Origin: VXNE01 sp965206615
GTDB lineage: Bacteria > Pseudomonadota > Gammaproteobacteria > Pseudomonadales > Azotimanducaceae
Assembly (NCBI GenBank): GCA_965206615.1
Contig: CBDBKI010000005.1
Location: 1,116,001 to 1,180,000, forward strand
Direction of reading: 5' to 3'
Length of the DNA stretch: 64,000 bases
Shown: piece by piece, positions 28,406 through 36,790 of the stretch
How the letters are laid out: each line of letters begins with the position of its first letter
Position numbering within the stretch: the stretch's first letter is position 1
The notes under the pieces: generated by a model
Databases searched by the model: none
Told to the model about the DNA's origin: nothing
What the model saw: the letters and a program-made list of their open reading frames with translations, nothing else
Made by a program: the position numbers and the translations under genes

Positions 28406-29337
28406 TACTCGAGCCGCACCCGTGGGTCGACCAGGCCGTAGAGGAGGTCGACCACGATCACCATGAAGACGAGGAAGGCGCCGTAGAACACGGTCGTGCC
28501 CATGATCACGGTGTAGTCGCTCTGCTGGACCGCCTCCACGAAGTAGCGGCCGAGGCCGGGAATGGCGAACACCAGTTCGACGACGAAGCCGCCGGTGGTG
28601 ATGGCGGCGATGGACGGGCCGAGCACCGTGATGACGGGCAGGATGGCGTTGCGGAGCTGGTGCTTCAGGAAGATCCGTGTGGGCGGCAGGCCCTTGGAGT
28701 TCGCGGTGCGCACGTAGTCCGAGTTCACGATCTCGAGCATCGACGAGCGCATCAGGCGCGTCAGGAACGCCATGGTGCCGAGGCCGAGGACGAGCGAGGG
28801 CACGATCATGTGCGTGACGCCGCCCCAGCCGGCGACGGGCAGTATGGACGTGCCGAAGAGGTCGTTCAGGTTGACGATGGCGAGCTGGCCGAGGGCCGCG
28901 AACACGAAGCTCGGCACGGATATGCCGAGGATCACCAGGAACATGATCGCGACGTCCGGCAGCCGGTTGCGGTACAGCGCCGTCAGGGCGCCGAACAGGA
29001 TGCCGCCGAGGCCCGCGAACGCGATGGCGAGGATGCCGAGGGTGGCCGACACCGGGAAGTGCTCGCGGATGATGTCGTTGACGCTGCGGTTCTCCTGGGA
29101 GTAGGAGATGCCGAAGTCGCCCCGCAGCATGTTCCAGAGATAGATGCCGTACTGCTCGACGATCGGCTTGTCGAGGCCGTACTTCGCCTCGAGGTTCTGG
29201 CGGATCTCCTCGGAGACCGCCTTGTCGCTCGAGAGCGGGTCGCCGGGGATGCTGTGCATCGCGAGGAAGGTCGCGGTCGCGATGAACCAGACGGTGATGA
29301 CACCCTGGATCAGACGTTTGATGGTGTAGCGGAGCAT
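28405..29337 (-). CDS. oppB: oligopeptide ABC permease OppB
   Basis: A 310-residue membrane permease with the usual OppB start MLRYTIKRLIQGVITVWFI, the periplasmic YGLDKPIVEQYGIYLWNMLRG, six predicted helices and the EAA loop SDYVRTANSKGLPPTRIFLKH. First gene of the oppBCDF run. On the upstream side, where oppA would normally lie, there is instead a vapBC pair and a repeat tract; oppA is 1.3 kb away. Confidence 0.95.
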   Translation of the reverse strand: MLRYTIKRLIQGVITVWFIATATFLAMHSIPGDPLSSDKAVSEEIRQNLEAKYGLDKPIVEQYGIYLWNMLRGDFGISYSQENRSVNDIIREHFPVSATLGILAIAFAGLGGILFGALTALYRNRLPDVAIMFLVILGISVPSFVFAALGQLAIVNLNDLFGTSILPVAGWGGVTHMIVPSLVLGLGTMAFLTRLMRSSMLEIVNSDYVRTANSKGLPPTRIFLKHQLRNAILPVITVLGPSIAAITTGGFVVELVFAIPGLGRYFVEAVQQSDYTVIMGTTVFYGAFLVFMVIVVDLLYGLVDPRVRLE

Positions 29338-29348
29338 GGATCGGGCGG

Positions 29349-29741
29349 CTACAGCACGACCGTGCCGACCCGCGCTATGGCCCGAAAATGGGCGTCGAAG
29401 GTCAACAGCGTCGCACCGACATGCACGGCCGTCGCCGCGATCCAGAGGTCGTTGGTTGGCAACGGACGCCCCTGCGTTCGTAGATCGGCGAATACCTCGC
29501 CATAGATGCGGGCAACGTTGTCGTCCGTCACGAGAACCTCCACCGCCGGATGGGCGAGGAATTCATCGAGTTGGGCTGCGTTTTTCTCGACGCGGTTGCC
29601 GGCGAGGAAGCCGGCCCACAATTCGCCGAGAACAACGGTGGGGACACCGACCCAATGCGCTTGGTCCAGGTGGGCGGCGACGCGTGGTTCGCCCCGCTGG
29701 AAATTGCTGTACGCGGACGTGTCGAGACAAAAGCGGCTCAT
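29349..29741 (-). CDS. vapC: VapC-type PIN-domain toxin
   Basis: A 130-residue PIN ribonuclease. The acidic metal-binding residues are visible in order: LDTSAYSNF (Asp near residue 7), VLGELWAGF (Glu), TNDLWIAA (Asp) and TFDAHF (Asp). The start ATG overlaps the antitoxin stop by four bases. It ends 11 bases before the oppB start on the same strand, so it may share transcripts with the opp genes. Confidence 0.92.
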   Translation of the reverse strand: MSRFCLDTSAYSNFQRGEPRVAAHLDQAHWVGVPTVVLGELWAGFLAGNRVEKNAAQLDEFLAHPAVEVLVTDDNVARIYGEVFADLRTQGRPLPTNDLWIAATAVHVGATLLTFDAHFRAIARVGTVVL

Positions 29742-29977
29742 CGCCAGAGGTCTTCGTCGACTTCTTTGAACGGGGCGACCGCGTCCTCGAACTGCCGAAA
29801 CTCCTCTTCGCTCCAGATGCCCGCGAGACGACCCAGGCCGTTGCTGCGGGTCTTGCCGCTGACGCCGAGGGACTCCTCCATCAGCGCCAGCACGGTACGG
29901 TTGAGCGACAGCCCGCGACGGTGTTTCTCGGCATCCAGTGCGGCGCTCAATGCTGCCGTGACGTTGCGTATCGTCAT
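29738..29977 (-). CDS. vapB: VapB-type ribbon-helix-helix antitoxin
   Basis: About 79 residues from the ATG at 29977 (MTIRNVTAALSAALDAEKHRRGLSLNRTVLALMEE); another ATG at 29986 is three codons upstream. The N-terminal strand plus two helices form a ribbon-helix-helix DNA-binding fold; the tail (WSEEEFRQFEDAV, EDLWR) should wrap the toxin. It overlaps vapC. Such antitoxins usually repress their own operon. Confidence 0.88.
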   Translation of the reverse strand: MTIRNVTAALSAALDAEKHRRGLSLNRTVLALMEESLGVSGKTRSNGLGRLAGIWSEEEFRQFEDAVAPFKEVDEDLWR

Positions 29978-30054
29978 GGTTCTCATCGGGCGGTGTCCGG
30001 TTGACTGCATGTCTGGGAAATCTATGACTGCACATTGGTGATGTCAAATGGGCT

Positions 30055-30370
30055 GTGCAGGACCGGCACGACCGGGACCGGCAGGACCGGGGCAGGACCG
30101 GGACACGGCAGGACCGGGACACACACACGCGGGACGCACGACCGGGACCGGCAGGACCGGGACACACACACGCGGGACGCACGACCGGGACCGGCAGGAC
30201 CGGGACACACACACACACGACCGGGACCGGCAGGACCGGGACACACACACGCGGGACGCACGACCGGGGCAGGACCGGGACACACACACGCGGGACGCAC
30301 GACCGGGACCGGCAGGACCGGGACACACACACCCGGGACGCACGACCGGGACACACACACCCGGACGACG
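30055..30370. repeat. minisatellite with GGGACACACAC core
   Basis: About six imperfect tandem units of roughly 36-44 bp, each of the form CCGGGACACACACACG, then CGGGACGCACGACCGGGACC and GGCAGGA. Several units have deletions that change the AC count. All frames through it are open because of its composition and should not be read as genes. The 30371-30494 stretch continues with degenerate ACACA motifs and contains nothing else I recognise. Confidence 0.9.
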
Positions 30371-30494
30371 CCGGCGATTCGGGCGTGGCATGGACACACA
30401 CGACTTGGACACACAAGGTACGCGCGACCGGGACACACGCGCGCCGCCGACGACTTGCACGATGGCGAGACGGGGCCGGCTTGCACGATTTCGA

Positions 30495-30521
30495 TAGGGG
30501 CGACCACGAGGGTCGCCCCTT
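30495..30521. repeat. half-copy of the TGTAGGGG-type repeat
   Basis: TAGGGGCGACCACGAGGGTC followed by GCCCCT forms one hairpin arm of the element seen in full at 21037 and 61631. It abuts the dispersed repeat at 30533. Confidence 0.7.
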
Positions 30522-30532
30522 ATATGGAACAA

Positions 30533-30655
30533 ACGACGACGGGAGCGCTGCGACCGGCGGCGATTGTTCCATGGAAGGTCGGCGTGGCTGGGCCGCGGGC
30601 GGAGCCGTTGCCGAGCGCCAGCGAGGCGGCGGGCCGGCCATGGGGCGCTACGAGC
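30533..30655. repeat. dispersed repeat, copy B
   Basis: Second copy of the 24503 repeat, here intergenic, just downstream of oppA on its minus-strand reading and adjacent to a half TGTAGGGG element. Shared blocks include GACGACGGGAGCG, GCGACCGGCGGCG, GAAGGTCGGCGTGGCTGGGC and CATGGGGCGCTAC. Confidence 0.7.
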
Positions 30656-30675
30656 GGTGTCGTTCGCCACCGCCG

Positions 30676-32466
30676 TCACCCCTCGATCCACGAGCCCGTG
30701 TAATCCGGATCCGTCCCGACCGCCCGGCGCACCACGCCCTTCAGCCTGGGGTCGCGCACGTACACGCTGCCGCGCTCGTAGTTCGGCAGGATGACCACGT
30801 CGTCGTGGATGATCTTCTGGATCTGGTCGAACGCCTGCATGCGCTCCTCGGGGTCGAGGGAGCCCTGCGCGACGGCGACCCACTCGTCGAGGACGGGATT
30901 GGCGTAGGCGCCGCGGTTGTTCTTGTTCCACGAGGCGAACAGGTCGCCGAAGGTGAGGGGGTCGGAGTAGTCCGGGCCCCACCCCGCGAGCACCAGGTCG
31001 AAGTTGCCGGCGGTCATCTTGGCGAGGCGCTGCTTGAAGATCTGCCGGTCGATCTTCACCTCGAGGCCGAGGCGCGACTTGTAGACCTCCTGGAAATACT
31101 CGGACTGCTTGTTGGAGGCGGGGTTGTCGCCGGTCAGGAAGATCAGCGGCGGCAGTTCGGTGACCCCCAGTTCCGCCTTCGCCCGCGCCAGGTGCTCGCG
31201 GGCCAGCTCGATGTCCACCACGGGGCGCGGCGCGGGATATTCCTGGCGGAAATAACCGTTCACGCCTTTCAGCCAGACCGGGAACAACGATTCTCCGGGC
31301 AGGTTGCCCGGCAGCTTGATGATCTTGTAGACCAGTTCGCCGGAGTCGGTGACGTACTGCATGGCCTTGCGCAGGTTACGGTTGGACGTGAGCCGCTCCG
31401 GGCGGTGGTTGAACTCGATGAAGTAGACGGAGCCGTCGTTGAAACGGTGCAGGTTCCAGCGGCGGTCGAGAGCGTCCTCCAGCGTCTCCGAGTTGAGGCC
31501 CGCGGTCGCGATCTTGCCGTCCTTGTAGAGGTTGAGCGTCGCGTTGACGTCGGAGGTGATGTAGGCGTGGTCGATGGCGTTCAGGTGGATGCGGTCGCTG
31601 TCCCAGTAGTGGGGGTTGCGCTCCATGCGCAGCGACGCACCGTGGACCCAGCGCGTGATCGCGAAGGGGCCGTTGTAGAGGAGGTCGGTGGCGTCCGCGG
31701 CGTAGCGTCCGTCCGTGCTCTCGTAGAAGGACTGTTGGATCGGGAAGAACGTCGGGAACGCCATCAGCTTCTCGAAGTACGCCGTCGGCCGTTCGAGGTC
31801 GACGACCAGCGTGCGGTCGTCGACCGCTTCGATACCGATGGCCTCAAGGGGCAGTTCGCCGGTGTTGGCGGCCTGTGCGTTCTTGATGGCGTACAGGATG
31901 AAGGCGTACTCGGAGGCCGTGTTCGGGTCGAGCACGGTGCGCCAGGCGAAGGCGAAGTCGTGTGCCGTCACGGGGGACCCGTCGCTCCAGCGTGCGTCCT
32001 CGCGCAGGTGGAAGATCGCGCGCTCGGTGTCGATCTCCCAGCGTTCCGCGACGCCGGGGACGATGCGGTTGAACCGGTCGTAGCGCAGCAGCCCTTCCAT
32101 CGTGTGGCCGAGGACCTGGCCGCTCACGGTGTCGGTGGCGCGGGTGCTGTCGAGCTGGGGTGGTTCCGTGCTGAGCGCGACGGTGATGGTGCCGGTGACC
32201 GGGTCGAGGGCGTCTCCGGAGGCGCCGTTGCCGGTGGCGTCGGAGGCCCACGCGAGTACCGCCATGAGCAGCACGAACGCGGCGACCGCGGCGAGGCCGA
32301 GGAGCAGGAGGTCCCGGCCGGCGGTCTTGTTGAAGACATCGGGCCCGGCGCCCGGTCGCGACTTGCCGTTGAGGGTGTCGGTGCCGCCGGCGGCGAGCAG
32401 GGTGCGCGGTCCTTCGCGCCTGAAACGGTGCCTGAAACGGTTCCGAAAACCGCGGGCGCCGGTCAT
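30676..32466 (-). CDS. oppA: peptide ABC transporter substrate-binding protein OppA
   Basis: Extracytoplasmic peptide-binding protein of 596 residues (SBP_bac_5 family). The N-terminus is unusual: about 50 polar residues precede a hydrophobic segment (LLLLGLAAVAAFVLLMAVLAW) with no lipobox cysteine, so it is probably membrane-anchored rather than a lipoprotein. The family body follows: ITVALSTEPPQLDSTRATDT, MEGLLRYDRFNRIVPGVAER, HLREDARWSDGSPVTAHDF, YNGPFAITRWVHGASLRMER and VLAGWGPDYSDPLTFGDLF. The ATG at 32466 shares one base with the stop of the VWA gene. It should work with oppBCDF downstream, from which it is separated by vapBC and repeats. Confidence 0.93.
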   Translation of the reverse strand: MTGARGFRNRFRHRFRREGPRTLLAAGGTDTLNGKSRPGAGPDVFNKTAGRDLLLLGLAAVAAFVLLMAVLAWASDATGNGASGDALDPVTGTITVALSTEPPQLDSTRATDTVSGQVLGHTMEGLLRYDRFNRIVPGVAERWEIDTERAIFHLREDARWSDGSPVTAHDFAFAWRTVLDPNTASEYAFILYAIKNAQAANTGELPLEAIGIEAVDDRTLVVDLERPTAYFEKLMAFPTFFPIQQSFYESTDGRYAADATDLLYNGPFAITRWVHGASLRMERNPHYWDSDRIHLNAIDHAYITSDVNATLNLYKDGKIATAGLNSETLEDALDRRWNLHRFNDGSVYFIEFNHRPERLTSNRNLRKAMQYVTDSGELVYKIIKLPGNLPGESLFPVWLKGVNGYFRQEYPAPRPVVDIELAREHLARAKAELGVTELPPLIFLTGDNPASNKQSEYFQEVYKSRLGLEVKIDRQIFKQRLAKMTAGNFDLVLAGWGPDYSDPLTFGDLFASWNKNNRGAYANPVLDEWVAVAQGSLDPEERMQAFDQIQKIIHDDVVILPNYERGSVYVRDPRLKGVVRRAVGTDPDYTGSWIEG

Positions 32467-33950
32467 TACACCGTGCGCAGCAGGTTGCCGACGACGCGCT
32501 CGAGGTGCATGAGCGAGTTGCACTCCTCGGCCTGGTGTACATAGGCGGTGTACTTGCGCATCTCGGCGTCGCCGACGGTCCACGTGGTGCGGGACTCGGG
32601 GTTCAGCCAGATCACCCGCTTCGCGCGGTCGTACATCTCCTTCAGGATCTCGGTGCGCGGGTCGCCGTAGTTGTTGCGCGCATCGCCGAGGATGATGATC
32701 GTGGTGCGGTTGTCGACGTCGTCGAGGCAGTTCTTCTTGAAGTCCTGGAAGGCCTGGCCGTAGTCGGTGGAGCCGCCGCTGTAGTCGCGCAGGGTCTTGG
32801 CGATGGCGTCCTCGATCTTGTTGCGTTCGAAGAGTTCCGTCACCTCGGCGAGGTCCGAGGAGAACGCGAACGAGCGCACCTTCGGCATCACTGCCTCGAG
32901 GCTGTAGAGGAACATGAGCATGAAGCGGGCGTAGTTCGCGACCGAGCCGCTGACGTCGCAGATCGCGAACACCTTCGGGCGGTCGATCTTCACGGACTTC
33001 CAGCGCAGATCGAAGATCGCGCCGTCGTAGGCCATGTTGTGGCGCAGCGTGCGCGGCACGTTCAGCTGGCCGCGCTTGAAGACCTTCTTGCGGCGGGAGT
33101 GCAGCGCCACCAGCCGCTTCGCCATCTTGTAGACGACTTCCTGGATCAGGCGGAAGTTGCGGTGTTCGACGTTGCTGAGCTTCACCTTGCGCAGCAGTTC
33201 CTCGCGCAGCCGCTTGCCGGAGGCGTCGGCATGGAGGAGGAACTGGCGCTCCACGTAGTCGCGCACCTGCTCGCGCAGCCACTCGCGGCGTTTCTTGAGT
33301 TCCTGGCCGAGACGGCGTTCCGGCACCAGGCGGCTCGTCTTGAGTTCGCTCATCTCGCGCTGCAGGTCCGCGAGGCCCATCTCTTCCATGATGCGGCGCG
33401 TGTAGAGGCCTTTCTGGGTGAAAACCTGGATGTCCTGGAGGTTCACCGCGCGGCCGGCATCGGCCATCTGCACGGTAAGTTCGATGCGGCTGTCCTGCAT
33501 GAGGAGCCGGCCGAGCGGGGAGTGGGGCGACGCCATGTCGCCGGGCCCGAGGTCCTCTTCCTCTTCTTCCTGCTCGATGGACATGAAGCGGTTCTTCTTG
33601 TTCTTGCCCTTGCCGCCGCCGGCGCCGCGGCGTTCGCCCTGGGCGTTGCCGCCGCCCTGACCTTCGCCTTCGCCGTCCTCGGCGTCCTCGCCTTCCTCAC
33701 CCTCGAGGTCGATGGCCAGGTTCTCGCCGGCGACGTCCTCGAAGGTGAAGAAGCGGTCGAAGGTGTCGTCGAAGGTGTCCTTCTCGTCGATCGTCTTCGG
33801 CAGCATCAGCGCGAGGGCGTTCTTCAGGAGCCGCCGGTCGCGATAACCCACCAGTTCCACCGCGTTCAGGGCGTCCAGCGTCTCCGCCGGCGAGACGCGG
33901 ACCTCGGCGTTGCGCAGCGCGGCGATGAAGTCGGTGAGGGTGCGGTCCAT
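32466..33950 (-). CDS. CoxE-like von Willebrand factor A domain protein
   Basis: A 494-residue cytoplasmic protein. A VWA domain in the C-terminal half has the MIDAS motif DVSGSVANYARF and a later GGSTDYGQAF and ILGDARNNYGDPR. The middle is an acidic and glycine-rich linker (LEGEEGEDAEDGEGEGQGGG and EEEEEDLGPGD). CoxE-like VWA proteins work with a MoxR AAA+ ATPase to mature or remodel enzymes. That ATPase gene is at 42939-43892 on the same strand, about 9 kb upstream, separated by an accessory block. The start ATG is 33950. Confidence 0.9.
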   Translation of the reverse strand: MDRTLTDFIAALRNAEVRVSPAETLDALNAVELVGYRDRRLLKNALALMLPKTIDEKDTFDDTFDRFFTFEDVAGENLAIDLEGEEGEDAEDGEGEGQGGGNAQGERRGAGGGKGKNKKNRFMSIEQEEEEEDLGPGDMASPHSPLGRLLMQDSRIELTVQMADAGRAVNLQDIQVFTQKGLYTRRIMEEMGLADLQREMSELKTSRLVPERRLGQELKKRREWLREQVRDYVERQFLLHADASGKRLREELLRKVKLSNVEHRNFRLIQEVVYKMAKRLVALHSRRKKVFKRGQLNVPRTLRHNMAYDGAIFDLRWKSVKIDRPKVFAICDVSGSVANYARFMLMFLYSLEAVMPKVRSFAFSSDLAEVTELFERNKIEDAIAKTLRDYSGGSTDYGQAFQDFKKNCLDDVDNRTTIIILGDARNNYGDPRTEILKEMYDRAKRVIWLNPESRTTWTVGDAEMRKYTAYVHQAEECNSLMHLERVVGNLLRTV

Positions 33951-34066
33951 GGGGTCGGTCGGGTGCCGGAACTCCGTCGGCGGGGTGGAACGGAGCCTAT
34001 CGCACCTGTGGGGTTTACTCCACGTCCCACTCGCATGGCGACCCTGCCAGCGATACACTGCGCGCC

Positions 34067-34525
34067 ATGACGCATGCCGTCGCACAAGACATTGTTGTGG
34101 AACGGGGCGCACCCTGGGAGCGCGAGCCGTGCGGCCTGTTGCCCCCGGAAGCGTTTTACGGCGCGGACGCACCGCGTCCCTCCCCAGACCTGCTGCGGCT
34201 CTGCGGTGTCGATGGCGATATCCCCACTGGGCCGGAGAGCCGTTGCGTGGAACTGCGTCTGTTCTCCGAGTGTGCGGGGTGGCGCACGCCGCCGGTGGCT
34301 GAGGATCTGTACCACGCCATGCGCGCGCCAGAGCCAACCTCGAGACAGTTGCTCGTAATGCGGACCTGGCTCCGCTCCGCATCCTTCAGCGAGCTGCTCG
34401 GCGGCTGGATGGAGTACGCCTACACTTGGCGTGAGCTCGTGCGGGCCGCACACCTTACGGGGCCGCATCGCAACGAACTCAAACACTGGCTAAACGACTT
34501 CGCGCGCCCTGCCCAGGGGGGATGA
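34067..34525 (+). CDS. putative antitoxin partner of the AbiEii-like protein
   Basis: A 152-residue protein with no firm family match. Its position, immediately upstream of and overlapping (ATGA) the nucleotidyltransferase gene, suggests it is the antitoxin of a type IV/AbiE-like pair. The N-terminal half contains LLPPEAFYG and LRLCGVDGDIPTG; the C-terminal half (SRQLLVMRTWLRSASFSELLGGWMEYAYTWRELV) is helical. The last 69 codons lie inside a 244-bp tandem duplication. Function is inferred from context only. Confidence 0.5.
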   Translation: MTHAVAQDIVVERGAPWEREPCGLLPPEAFYGADAPRPSPDLLRLCGVDGDIPTGPESRCVELRLFSECAGWRTPPVAEDLYHAMRAPEPTSRQLLVMRTWLRSASFSELLGGWMEYAYTWRELVRAAHLTGPHRNELKHWLNDFARPAQGG

Positions 34526-34807
34526 CCAGTCCCTTGATCCTTCCGGAACCTGCGGGGCGGCTGTGCGCGCGCCAGAGCCAACCTCGAGACAGTTGCTCGT
34601 AATGCGGACCTGGCTCCGCTCCGCATCCTTCAGCGAGCTGCTCGGCGGCTGGATGGAGTACGCCTACACTTGGCGTGAGCTCGTGCGGGCCGCACACCTT
34701 ACGGGGCCGCATCGCAACGAACTCAAACACTGGCTAAACGACTTCGCGCGCCCTGCCCAGGGGGGATGACCAGTCCCTTGATCCTTCCGGAACCTGCGGG
34801 GCGGCTG
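34320..34807. repeat. 244-bp perfect tandem duplication
   Basis: 34320-34563 is repeated at 34564-34807, apparently without mismatch. Each unit holds the 3' part of the antitoxin gene, the ATGA overlap and the first codons of the AbiEii-like gene up to CGGCTGT. In the first unit the toxin start runs into the second copy out of frame and terminates early. Only the second unit leads into the full toxin gene. Confidence 0.95.
34563..34769 (+). pseudogene. duplicated, N-terminally truncated antitoxin copy
   Basis: From a GTG at 34563 the second repeat unit encodes 68 residues identical to the C-terminal part of the upstream antitoxin, ending with the ATGA overlap on the toxin gene. There is no evident ribosome site. 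It may be untranslated, or may serve only as the coupling region for the toxin. Confidence 0.6.
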
Positions 34808-35707
34808 TACCAGAGCACCCGGGAAGTCCTCGAGGAGCTATTGCCCACCGTCATAGACGATGAGCGCGGCTGGTGGCTCGGCGGTGGGACGGTCCTCGCT
34901 GCGCAGTGGCAGCATCGCCTGAGTACCGACCTGGATATCTTCCTGCCGGCAAGTACAAGCCTCGCCCCCTTTGATCCGCGATGGGCACCGGACTTCCGGG
35001 ACGCCATGGCACGGCTCGGCGCGACCCGTATGGAGATACAGCAACGCTCCATCAAGACTTGGTTCCCGAAAGGACGCCTCGAAATCACGGCTCTTGACCC
35101 GGTGCCGGCGCTGCCCCCGCGCAAGGTGAACATTGACGGCCACGAGGCCCATGTTCTCGAAAATGCGTCGATCATGTGCGGGAAGCTGTTCGGTCGCGGT
35201 CGGCGTCTACCCGAACGCGACATCTTCGACATCTGCGTCGCTGCGGAGGAGGATGTCGATGCCCTGCGCTGTGCGGTCAATCATCTGGGCCCGGACGCTC
35301 GACGCGAGATAGTTCATCTGTTGGAGATCGGCGCTGACGGGTTCCGGGCTTCCGCCCCTGATGTGGTGCTTGAGCCTGCTGCCCGCTATGCACACCTACT
35401 GCAGGAAGCGCCCGCGTACGCGGCGACGATCATCCGCGACGAAACCTACGAGAGCACGCACATCGCGCACACCTCCACCCGCACTGTCACTGTGCAGGCG
35501 CGGACCGTCGGGGGGCAGATGGTCTCACGGCGGTACACATCCGGGGAAGCGCTTGCGGAAGGCATGCTCCGAATGGGGCTGGAAGAGGAAATGCTGGCAC
35601 GCCATGGCACGCGGCGTGCGTTCGTCGAGCATGCGAATGCGCAGATGGTCTCCTCTTCTGGCGACGGGCCTCCGCAGGCGGTTCCACAGGGTGGTGCGGG
35701 CACCTGA
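34766..35707 (+). CDS. AbiEii/AbiGii-like nucleotidyltransferase toxin
   Basis: A 313-residue nucleotidyltransferase-fold protein. AbiEii toxins of type IV systems transfer nucleotides to tRNA or other targets. Landmarks are WWLGGGTVLAAQWQHRLSTDLDIFLP (the G-G/T then DxD-type motif with Asp-Leu-Asp), VLENASIMCGKLFGRGRRLPERDIFDI (the second conserved block with Lys and Arg-Asp-Xaa-Phe-Asp) and a C-terminal extension. The start at 34766 overlaps the truncated antitoxin copy. Activity is family inference. Confidence 0.8.
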   Translation: MTSPLILPEPAGRLYQSTREVLEELLPTVIDDERGWWLGGGTVLAAQWQHRLSTDLDIFLPASTSLAPFDPRWAPDFRDAMARLGATRMEIQQRSIKTWFPKGRLEITALDPVPALPPRKVNIDGHEAHVLENASIMCGKLFGRGRRLPERDIFDICVAAEEDVDALRCAVNHLGPDARREIVHLLEIGADGFRASAPDVVLEPAARYAHLLQEAPAYAATIIRDETYESTHIAHTSTRTVTVQARTVGGQMVSRRYTSGEALAEGMLRMGLEEEMLARHGTRRAFVEHANAQMVSSSGDGPPQAVPQGGAGT

Positions 35708-35852
35708 GGTCAGGGCATGCGTGCCTACGCGAACGACGCGCGGCCGCACGCCGGTGTCGGTCCGGAACTCGCCGGGCTCAAAGAAGAAGTAGACGCCGGT
35801 GTCCCCTGCGGTCGGCCGGGGCAGGTCGTTCGGGGCGGCGCGTGCGCGTACG
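35660..35852 (-). pseudogene. fragment of a GIY-YIG-type domain protein
   Basis: Read on the minus strand from about 35852 this gives DLPRPTAGDTGVYFFFEPGE, FRTDTGVRPRVVRVGTHAL and SGARTTLWNRLR. This pattern (GVYFFFE, RVVRVGTHAL, LWxRL) belongs to a GIY-YIG-like nuclease family I recognise. The expected continuation after LWNRLR (HRG and onward) is lost, and the N-terminus is cut at the stop of the phyH gene. It overlaps the end of the AbiEii-like gene on the other strand. A decayed remnant. Confidence 0.5.
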
Positions 35853-36761
35853 TCAGGCGTACGGGTCGGTGCCCGTCATCATGAACGGTGCGACGGTCTC
35901 CGGCTTGTCGATGTTTTCACGAAACGGATAGGTGTGGTCGCCCAGGACGCGCTGGAGCTCGGGGTACTTCTCCATGAGCTGCGGCGAGATGTCGTCCCAC
36001 ATGTGGATGGGCCGCATGTGCATGCGCATGAACACCTGCACCAGCGTGATGCGCAGCCCCGGGTTCGTGCGCGGCGTCGTGCCGTGCCAGGTCGCTCCGT
36101 GCCACAGCGCGAGGGATCCGGCCTTGCCGATGAGTGGGAACACGTTGAAGGGCGAGTCGTCCCCCAGGCCCATGGCCGACTCGTGGGGCAGGGTCGCGCG
36201 CCCGTAGTGGTGACTGCCGGGCACGAAGACGGTGGGTCCGTCCTCGGCGCCGTTGTAGTCGGTGCAGAGCCACGACGCGTTGCAGACGTGCGCGATGTGA
36301 CCGCCACCGGGCGGGATGCCGTGGGCGTCGCTGTGCAGGCCGACGCTCGCGGCCGGGTCCACTTCGTCCTGGGTGGGCGGCTTGATGATCCAGTTCTGCC
36401 CCGTCAGGCAGACGCTCTGGCCACACAGCCAGCGTATCAGCGTCAGCATGCGCGGGTTGGTCGCCGCCTCGACGAAGGCCTCGTCCTCCTGCAGCAGGTA
36501 CCACGAATTGCTCTGGACCAGCTCCAGCCTGGGCTCGTCGGTGGTGTGGTCGTTGATCTTCTCGCCCTGGCGCTTCTCGAACGTGCGGAGAATGGCATCG
36601 CGCAGGCGCGCGCCGAAGGTCTCGTCGCCCATCTTTTCGGGCGGTACGACCGTCATGCCGTAGGCTTCGAGTTCCACCGCGTGTTTCAGCAGGTCGTACT
36701 TCACGAGATCGCGGACGATGGAATCCGCGTTGGGGGAGACGCCGTAGTCGCTGATGTCCAT
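35853..36761 (-). CDS. phytanoyl-CoA dioxygenase (PhyH) family protein, copy 1
   Basis: A 302-residue Fe(II)/2-oxoglutarate-dependent dioxygenase of the PhyH fold. The iron ligands are visible as HSD at His143-Asp145 (GLHSDAHGIPPGGGHIAH) and a distal histidine in ALWHGATWHGTTPR near residue 226. Arg237 in NPGLRI likely binds 2-oxoglutarate. The substrate is unknown. It is the last of three tandem paralogues starting with nearly the same N-terminus (MDISDYGVSPNADSIVRDL). The start ATG is 36761, 29 bases after the stop of copy 2. Confidence 0.88.
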   Translation of the reverse strand: MDISDYGVSPNADSIVRDLVKYDLLKHAVELEAYGMTVVPPEKMGDETFGARLRDAILRTFEKRQGEKINDHTTDEPRLELVQSNSWYLLQEDEAFVEAATNPRMLTLIRWLCGQSVCLTGQNWIIKPPTQDEVDPAASVGLHSDAHGIPPGGGHIAHVCNASWLCTDYNGAEDGPTVFVPGSHHYGRATLPHESAMGLGDDSPFNVFPLIGKAGSLALWHGATWHGTTPRTNPGLRITLVQVFMRMHMRPIHMWDDISPQLMEKYPELQRVLGDHTYPFRENIDKPETVAPFMMTGTDPYA

Positions 36762-36790
36762 GGTCTTCTCCTGTGTCGGTCGGCTGTCGG

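Noticed and set aside
30055..30370. A CRISPR array
   Set aside because: Units vary in length and sequence, have no unique spacers and no cas genes are nearby.
30048..30640. Long open frames on both strands through the ACACA-rich region
   Set aside because: They are low-complexity translations of the tandem repeat (GHTHAGRTTG type) with no homology and no ribosome site.
34766..35280. Minus-strand open frame opposite the AbiEii-like gene
   Set aside because: Shadow frame; the plus strand has clear nucleotidyltransferase motifs.
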